From CAZAYP01 sp964489425 [NCBI: uncultured Verrucomicrobiota bacterium] (GTDB taxonomy: Bacteria > Verrucomicrobiota > Kiritimatiellia > RZYC01): a DNA stretch of 37,224 bases. The notes beneath the pieces are model-generated. The model saw only the letters and a list, made by a program, of their open reading frames with translations, ran no database searches and was not told where the DNA came from. The first letter of the stretch is position 1. The number at the start of each line of letters is the position of its first letter. Shown piece after piece: positions 32,039 through 37,224 of the stretch. Position numbers and translations under genes: made by a program. The stretch is from positions 1 through 37,224 of the forward strand of contig CAZAYP010000055.1 of assembly GCA_964489425.1 (NCBI GenBank). The letters are read 5' to 3'.

Positions 32039-34315
32039 ATGAAAAAACAATGGCTCTTTGGACTCATGGCCCTGGCCGCCGGCGGGCTCTGGCTGGCCGG
32101 CCCCCTGGCGGTCCCGGCTCCGGCGCTCACCCCGGTCGATGACGACACCCTGGCGTTGTATTCGCGCGCGGCCCGCATCGTGGCGCGGCAGGTGCCCTCC
32201 GTGCACCTGAACCACCGCCCCTGCGACGACACCATCGCCACCAATGCGCTCTCGATTTTCCTCTCGGCGCTGGATTATGACCACAGCTACTTCATGGCCG
32301 CTGACGTGGCCGGCCTGTACCGCAACGCCACGGAACTGGACAACCAGCTGCGCGAAGGCAAGCTGGACACGGCCTTCGGCATTTACCACCAGCTCATAGA
32401 CCGGGTCAGCAACCGCGTGGACTACGTGGCCCAACTGCTGCAGGACGGCTTCGACTTCACGGAGCCGGAAACCTATCTCTGGGACCGCAAGGACCAGCCG
32501 TGGCCGGCCGCGGAGGCGGAATGGAACGAGCTGTGGCGCCGGAAAATCAAGAACCAGTACCTGGCCCAGCTCGTGGCCCAGCGCCTGCAGGAAGAAGCCG
32601 CCGCGCTGACCAACGCCGCCCCGGCCGCGGCGGCCGCACCGACCAACGCGGCGCCCGCCACCACCAACCTGGCGCCGGAAACCGCCACCACCTCGAACGC
32701 CGCCGCGGTCGCGGCAGTGGCCGCGGCGCACAAGCGGCCAACCACCGAGGAAAATATCCTCAAGCAGTACCAGCAGTACCTGAACGTGCTCAAGGACAAC
32801 GACGCGCACTGGCTGCTCGCGCTCTACATCACCGCGTTCACCCAGGCGTTTGACCCGCACTCGGACTACATGTCGGAAAACAATTCCGAGGACTTCGACA
32901 TCAACATGAAGCTGTCCCTGTTCGGGATCGGCGCCCTGCTGAGCTCCGAGGACGGCGCGGCCAAGGTAGTGCGCCTGATCCCCGGCGGGCCGGCAGAAAA
33001 AGACGGCCGCCTGCAGGAAGGCGACAAGATCATCGCCGTGGCCCAGGGCGACGAGGAGCCCGTGGACATCCTGCACTGGCCGCTCAGCCGGAGCGTGCGC
33101 ATCATCCGCGGCGAAAAAGGCACCACGGTGGTGCTCACGATCATCCCCGCCGCCGACGTCAGCGGCGGCAGCACCCGGCTGATTGACCTGGTCCGCGACG
33201 AGGTCAAGCTGGAAGATCGCGCCGCCAAGGGCCGGGTGCACACCCTCCAAGGGACCGATACCGGCATGCCGGCCGTAACCATCGGCGTGATCACCATCCC
33301 GGACTTCTACGCCGACATGACCGGCCAGGAAACCGGCGACCAGAAGCCGCGCAGCGTGACCCGCGATGTACGCGCCATCCTGGAGGGCATGCTGGCGTCC
33401 AACCGGCTCGACGGCGTGGTGCTGGACCTGCGCAACAACGGCGGCGGCTCGCTGTCCGAGGCCATCGAGATGACCGGGCTGTTCATCCCCAGCGGGCCCG
33501 TGGTCCAGGTCAAGAGCGGCAACGGCATCCAGATCCTCAGCGACGCGGATCCCGAGCTGCTCTACGGCGGACCGCTGCTGGTGATGGTGAACCGGCAAAG
33601 CGCCTCGGCCTCGGAAATTCTGGCCGGCGCGCTCCAGGACTACGGCCGGGCGATCGTGGTCGGCGACAGCAAGACCCACGGCAAGGGCACGGTCCAGACG
33701 CTGATCCCGCTGAGCCGGTTCAACGCCGGGCTGGGCAAGCTCAAGATCACCACCGCGGGTTTTTACCGGATTGCCGGCGGCTCCACCCAGTTGCGCGGCA
33801 TCCAGCCGGACGTGGTCCTGCCCTCGCCCCTGGAATACATGGAGATCGGCGAGGAATACCTGCCCCACGTCCTGGACTGGTCGACCGTGGACCCGGCCTA
33901 TTACCGGGCCAACACCAACGTCACCGCGCTGCTGCCCTGGCTCCGCGATCAATCCGCCGCCCGGCGCGCGGCCGACACCCGCTACCAGGCCTACGCGCAA
34001 CTGCTGGACCACCTGGGCGCAAAAAAGCAGGAAGATACCGTTCCGTTGATCTACGCGGAGCGGCTGACCGACGCCCGCCACGAAAAAGAGATGGCCAAGT
34101 TCATCGAGGATAACGCGCCCGCGGAGGACGAGGACTATCCGGCCGACGAAGACGACCCGGACCAGGACCAGGCCCGCAATGACCTCATCCTCGACGAATC
34201 GCTCAACATCCTCGCGGACCTGATCCGCCAGCTCCCCAACCCGGCCGCCGCGGGCATCCCGCCCCCCACCGTCCGGCCCGGCGACACGGCCCAGCAGCCC
34301 CGCCGCGTGTATTGA
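32039..34315 (+). CDS. prc: Tail-specific (C-terminal processing) protease, S41 family
   Basis: 758 aa from ATG 32039. A signal peptide (about 1-30) targets it to the periplasm. The N-terminal helical domain is interrupted by an Ala/Thr/Asn-rich insert (about 185-230). A PDZ domain (about 290-365) contains the GIGALLSSEDGAAKVVRLIPGGPAEKDGRLQEGDKI pattern. In the S41 core, LDLRNNGGGSLSEAI, SASASE (521-526) with the nucleophile Ser, and KTHGKGT with Lys549 form the Ser/Lys dyad. The C-terminal tail is acidic (DEDYPADEDDPDQDQ) and then Pro-rich. Prc degrades or trims proteins with exposed nonpolar C-termini and helps control peptidoglycan hydrolases. Confidence 0.93.
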   Translation: MKKQWLFGLMALAAGGLWLAGPLAVPAPALTPVDDDTLALYSRAARIVARQVPSVHLNHRPCDDTIATNALSIFLSALDYDHSYFMAADVAGLYRNATELDNQLREGKLDTAFGIYHQLIDRVSNRVDYVAQLLQDGFDFTEPETYLWDRKDQPWPAAEAEWNELWRRKIKNQYLAQLVAQRLQEEAAALTNAAPAAAAAPTNAAPATTNLAPETATTSNAAAVAAVAAAHKRPTTEENILKQYQQYLNVLKDNDAHWLLALYITAFTQAFDPHSDYMSENNSEDFDINMKLSLFGIGALLSSEDGAAKVVRLIPGGPAEKDGRLQEGDKIIAVAQGDEEPVDILHWPLSRSVRIIRGEKGTTVVLTIIPAADVSGGSTRLIDLVRDEVKLEDRAAKGRVHTLQGTDTGMPAVTIGVITIPDFYADMTGQETGDQKPRSVTRDVRAILEGMLASNRLDGVVLDLRNNGGGSLSEAIEMTGLFIPSGPVVQVKSGNGIQILSDADPELLYGGPLLVMVNRQSASASEILAGALQDYGRAIVVGDSKTHGKGTVQTLIPLSRFNAGLGKLKITTAGFYRIAGGSTQLRGIQPDVVLPSPLEYMEIGEEYLPHVLDWSTVDPAYYRANTNVTALLPWLRDQSAARRAADTRYQAYAQLLDHLGAKKQEDTVPLIYAERLTDARHEKEMAKFIEDNAPAEDEDYPADEDDPDQDQARNDLILDESLNILADLIRQLPNPAAAGIPPPTVRPGDTAQQPRRVY

Positions 34316-34330
34316 TGCGCTGCGGCGCGC

Positions 34331-36277
34331 TCAGCCGTACCAGGGCGGCATGGGGCAGTCGAGCGCACAGGCCAGGACCCGGAACAGCTCGGCCTCGGAC
34401 TCCGTGACCTGCTGGTCGAACCCGATGCACTGCAGGCTGGCGGCCAGGATCGCCTTCTTGACCCGCGGCGCGGCATGGTCCACCTTGTCCAGGGCCTTGC
34501 CCATGGCCAGGGCGCCGCACTGGTCCGCGGGCAGCAAGGTCAACGTGACGCCGGGCTCACCGAGCAGCGGCGCCGCCGCCTGGAATGCCTGCCGGGCGGC
34601 GGCTTCGTCCGCATGCCCGGCGCGGGCCAGCGCCGACAGCAGGCAGGAACACTCCGGCACCAGGCCGCGCACGGAATAAATCTGCGCCAGGGCCCGCGGC
34701 CGTTCGGCCTGCCGGGCGTCCAGGCGGTGGAACAACGTGTACAGCAGGGCCATCTCGAAGAGGTCCACCTGCTGGTCGGCCGCGACGAGGGCCTGCACCA
34801 GCTCGCGGAACTCCGCGGACTGCGGCTGGGACAGGTCGCGCAGGCCGTTGGCGGCCAGGTCCACCAGCGGCAGGTACGCCTGGCGCGTGAGGCTGGCCGC
34901 CGACGGCTCGAGCCGCTTGACCTGGTCGGCCTGCGCCGGGTCCACCCGCGCCGCGAGCAACTGCCACTGGCGCGCACGCACGTCGGGGTCGCGGGACAGC
35001 AGCAGGGCGTAAACCAGGGCGCGCGCGCCGTCCGGGGCGCGCGCCGCTTCGCGCACGTCCGCCGGGATATCCTCGAGAATCCGGCGCGCCGTGGCCACCT
35101 GGGTCTTGAGCGGGTTGCCGATCTGGTTGAGGATCATCTCGAACCCGCGGGCGCCCAGGCCCTCGGCCATGCGCGAAGCCAACGGCGTGGCCGCGCGCGG
35201 CGCGGTGACCCGGGGCGCGGACGGGGCCAGCGCCGCCACGGATTCGTCGTCCCCGGCGGGCGCCGCGGTGGTCCTGGAAAACTTGCCGTCAAACTGCGGG
35301 TCCAGGCGCCGGATCCGTTCTTCCAGCGGCGGGTGGGTGGCCATGGCATTGAAGAAGCCGGACCGCAGCGCGTTGCCGAAGAACAGGTGGCTGGCCTGCT
35401 CGGCTTGCGGCGACTGGATTCGCGACCCGGCGGACAGGCCGCCGATCTTTTTCAGCGCGCCGCTCAGGCCTTCCGGGTAGCGGGTGAACTGCACCGCCGA
35501 GGCGTCGGCCAGGAACTCGCGCTGGCGGGCCACGGCGCTCTTGATCAGGCGCCCGAAAAAAACGCCGATCCAGCCCACGACCAGCAGGGCCAGCCCCGCC
35601 AGGGCCAGGCCGTTGCCCTTTTTCTTGCTGCTGCGGCTGCCGCCGGTGGTGCGCAGCAGCAGCTCGCCAATCAGGGCGATCAGCAGGATGCCGTGCAGCA
35701 CCCCCATGAGCCGGATGTTCAGGCCCATGTCGCCGTTGAGGATGTGGCTGAACTCGTGGGCCACCACGCCCTGCAACTCCTCGCGGTTGAGCTGGTCCAG
35801 CGTGCCGCGGGTCACGGCCACGACGGCCGACGAAGGGCGGAACCCGGCGGCAAACGCGTTGATCGCCGGCTCCTTGTCCAGCACGTACACCGGCGGGATG
35901 GGCACGCCGGAGGCAATCGCCATCTCCTCGACCACGTTGAGCAGGCGTTTTTCCTTGAGATCCGTGGTATTGGGCGCCACCTGCCGGCCGCCCAGCATCT
36001 CCGCCACCGCGCTGCCGCCGGCGCGCAACTGCATGATCTTGTACAACGTGCCAAGGCTGATCACCACCAGCACCCCCAGCGTCACCCCGCCCAGGAACGG
36101 CAGGTTGGTGACCAGGTCGGGGGTGCCGGCCGCGTCATCGGGGTCCATCCAGAAGATGAACGCGAACGCCATGGCCACGTGGATGGTGAGGATGATCAGC
36201 ACGACCGCCGCCACGAAATAGAGCACCAGCACGTGGCTCTTGCGGCGCGCCTGATCCTGCCGGGCAAAGAAATCCAT
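34331..36277 (-). CDS. M48-family (HtpX-like) membrane metalloprotease with long C-terminal domain
   Basis: 648 aa. Two N-terminal membrane helices (about 16-43 and 58-82) are followed by the protease domain with HEFSH (174-178), the downstream zinc ligand Glu254 in REFLADASAV, and two further hydrophobic helices (about 188-208 and 224-243). After about residue 330 there are some 320 more residues, helical and Arg/Ala/Leu-rich, ending in LFRVLACALDCPMPPWYG. Classical HtpX is about 290 aa, so this is the longer form found beside LemA. It probably degrades misfolded membrane proteins. Only 30 bp separates it from lemA. Confidence 0.9.
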   Translation of the reverse strand: MDFFARQDQARRKSHVLVLYFVAAVVLIILTIHVAMAFAFIFWMDPDDAAGTPDLVTNLPFLGGVTLGVLVVISLGTLYKIMQLRAGGSAVAEMLGGRQVAPNTTDLKEKRLLNVVEEMAIASGVPIPPVYVLDKEPAINAFAAGFRPSSAVVAVTRGTLDQLNREELQGVVAHEFSHILNGDMGLNIRLMGVLHGILLIALIGELLLRTTGGSRSSKKKGNGLALAGLALLVVGWIGVFFGRLIKSAVARQREFLADASAVQFTRYPEGLSGALKKIGGLSAGSRIQSPQAEQASHLFFGNALRSGFFNAMATHPPLEERIRRLDPQFDGKFSRTTAAPAGDDESVAALAPSAPRVTAPRAATPLASRMAEGLGARGFEMILNQIGNPLKTQVATARRILEDIPADVREAARAPDGARALVYALLLSRDPDVRARQWQLLAARVDPAQADQVKRLEPSAASLTRQAYLPLVDLAANGLRDLSQPQSAEFRELVQALVAADQQVDLFEMALLYTLFHRLDARQAERPRALAQIYSVRGLVPECSCLLSALARAGHADEAAARQAFQAAAPLLGEPGVTLTLLPADQCGALAMGKALDKVDHAAPRVKKAILAASLQCIGFDQQVTESEAELFRVLACALDCPMPPWYG

Positions 36278-36307
36278 GGGCCTCTCGCTGCCGCCAGCCC
36301 GCGGCGG

Positions 36308-36907
36308 CTAGAACGTCACCTTGGGCGCCGCGCGTTCCTGGGCGTTCTCGATCTCGAACAGCTGCGCCGCGCTAAAGTTGAACATGTTGGCGATGATCAC
36401 CGCGGGGAACACCTCGCGCGCGGTGTTGTAGGTCATCACCGCGTCGTTGTAGGACTGGCGCGCGAACGCCACCTTGTTCTCCGTGGCGGTCAACTCCTCG
36501 CTGAGCTGCATCATGTTCTGGTTGGCCTTGAGGTCCGGGTACGCCTCCACGAGCGCGAACAGCTTGCCCAGAGTGGCGCTCAGCATGTTCTCCGCGCCCA
36601 TGATGCCGCGGATGGCGGCGCCATCGCCGGGGTTCTGCGCGGCGTGCTGGGCCGCGGTCGCGGCCTGGTTGCGGGCGGTCACGACCGCCTCGAGGGTTTC
36701 GCGCTCATGTTTGATGTAGCCCTTGGCGGTCTCGACCAGGTTGGGGATCAGGTCGTAGCGCCGCTTGAGCTGCACGTCGATCTGGGCAAAGGCGTTCTTG
36801 AACCGGTTGCGCAGCGCAACCAGGCGGTTGTAGCTGCCGACAACGAAAACGATCAGGAACAGCACAACGGCCACGACCACCCACAACGCAATCGCACTTC
36901 CGCTCAT
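36308..36907 (-). CDS. lemA: LemA family protein
   Basis: 199 aa from ATG 36907, with GAGGAGG 8 nt upstream. One N-terminal membrane helix (about 5-26) leads to the conserved SYNRLVALRNRFKNAFAQIDVQLKRRYDLIPNLVETAKGY, then a long helical-bundle region and the C-terminal FNFSAAQLFEIENAQERAAPKVTF. This is the full-length LemA pattern. LemA proteins commonly sit beside M48 proteases and are thought to act with them at the membrane; the exact role is unknown. It is first in a two-gene operon. Confidence 0.93.
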   Translation of the reverse strand: MSGSAIALWVVVAVVLFLIVFVVGSYNRLVALRNRFKNAFAQIDVQLKRRYDLIPNLVETAKGYIKHERETLEAVVTARNQAATAAQHAAQNPGDGAAIRGIMGAENMLSATLGKLFALVEAYPDLKANQNMMQLSEELTATENKVAFARQSYNDAVMTYNTAREVFPAVIIANMFNFSAAQLFEIENAQERAAPKVTF

Positions 36908-37013
36908 ATCTGGCTCCTCCTCAAGTTGGCCGCCGCAGATGATCTGCCGCAGCGGGGGGCATGCTCGCAAACCGGCCCGGCCGGGTCAATCCCGAACAGC
37001 CAGGAAAGAACGC

Positions 37014-37087
37014 CATGAACGCCTGAATCAAGCCGCGCCGCGACAGCCAGGCCGCGAAGCGGCGGCGGCTTGAATGAGTTGTTAGGC
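37014..37087 (-). repeat. attC-like (integron cassette) recombination site 3
   Basis: On the minus strand it opens with GCCTAAC (37087-37081), a perfect RYYYAAC box, and closes with GTTCATG (37020-37014). TCAAGCCGCGCCGC (37028-37041) pairs with the arm at 37059-37073 to give a 14-bp stem with one unpaired G (37064). The order GCCTAACAA...TCAAGCC closely resembles the attC of aadA resistance cassettes. It lies 57 bp past the stop codon of the partial gene and just before the lemA leader. Confidence 0.65.
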
Positions 37088-37144
37088 ATGATTGGATTTT
37101 CCCCACTTTCTGAGTCGGCCGGTAATGCCCTCATCACCGCGTCA

Positions 37145-37224
37145 TCACCGCGTCATCAGCGCGAACACGCCCCAGCCCAGGTATTCACGCGTGTAAGCGG
37201 CGTAGCGCTCGGGTTCCGAGGTCA
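37145..37224 (-). CDS. Unidentified protein, last 25 codons only
   Basis: An open frame enters from the right edge and stops at TGA 37147-37145. The visible C-terminus reads TSEPERYAAYTREYLGWGVFALMTR, a plausible protein end with a charged helix and an aromatic, hydrophobic tail. It is too short to name a family. Its orientation and the attC-like site downstream suggest it could be a cassette gene. Confidence 0.5.
   Translation of the reverse strand, partial: TSEPERYAAYTREYLGWGVFALMTR

Noticed and set aside
31622-34081. 819-codon minus-strand frame opposite the tail-specific protease
   Set aside because: Its Gly/Arg/Val/His-rich translation shows no family pattern; the plus strand encodes a complete S41 protease.
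34475-37018. 847-codon plus-strand frame opposite lemA and the M48 protease
   Set aside because: Low-information His/Gln/Arg/Gly-rich translation; the opposite strand has two complete known genes.
36904-37137. 77-codon minus-strand frame containing MPNNSFKPPPLRG
   Set aside because: This is the translation of the attC-like hairpin, as seen in many mis-annotated hypothetical proteins; it also overlaps the lemA leader.

Overview
The window is a GC-rich bacterial chromosomal segment with both ends cut inside genes on the minus strand. No rRNA, tRNA, phage or CRISPR sequence was seen. Several features suggest the PVC superphylum, most likely Verrucomicrobiota or Kiritimatiellota: a soluble Ser/Thr kinase fused to a STAND ATPase and TPR-like region beside an ECF sigma factor and an FHA protein, large secreted proteins built from BACON, Calx-beta, PKD and FN3 modules, and a DUF3568-like protein. 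This placement is an inference from gene content.

Left part (1-11 kb). A secreted subtilisin-family protease runs off the left edge. Next comes a minus-strand signalling operon: a 1277-aa kinase/ATPase, an ECF sigma factor and an FHA protein, packed within 4-12 bp of each other. Divergent from it is a conserved 157-aa protein of unknown function, followed by an outer-membrane beta-barrel-like protein.

Middle part (11.6-24.1 kb). This holds a membrane-tethered SpoIIE-type phosphatase, a DUF3568-like protein, a cupin_5/SDR pair, a minus-strand run of exonuclease III, an AsmA-like protein and a glycosyltransferase, then a CLC chloride/proton antiporter and a small PKD protein. Two convergent, translationally coupled glycosyltransferase pairs follow and probably build a surface glycan.

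Accessory patch (24.4-25.8 kb). A RelE-type toxin with its RHH antitoxin, and a nucleotidyltransferase with a small overlapping partner, lie in the same orientation. Each pair is followed directly after its last stop codon by an attC-like folded repeat. A third and much more canonical attC-like site lies at 37.0 kb. This is the arrangement expected of integron gene cassettes, although no integrase is visible. I regard this as the most interesting feature of the window.

Right part (25.9-37.2 kb). A modular secreted protein with a Thr-Pro-rich linker is followed by a phosphomannomutase/phosphoglucomutase, a DUF115 (motility accessory factor-like) protein, a tail-specific protease (Prc/CtpA), and a LemA plus M48 (HtpX-like) protease pair. 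The window ends with the last 25 codons of an unidentified gene.

The sugar-phosphate mutase, the five glycosyltransferases and the DUF115 protein together suggest a strong investment in glycan assembly and protein glycosylation. The proteases point to envelope quality control and to digestion of external protein. All coordinates and motifs were read by eye; family calls were not checked by database search.
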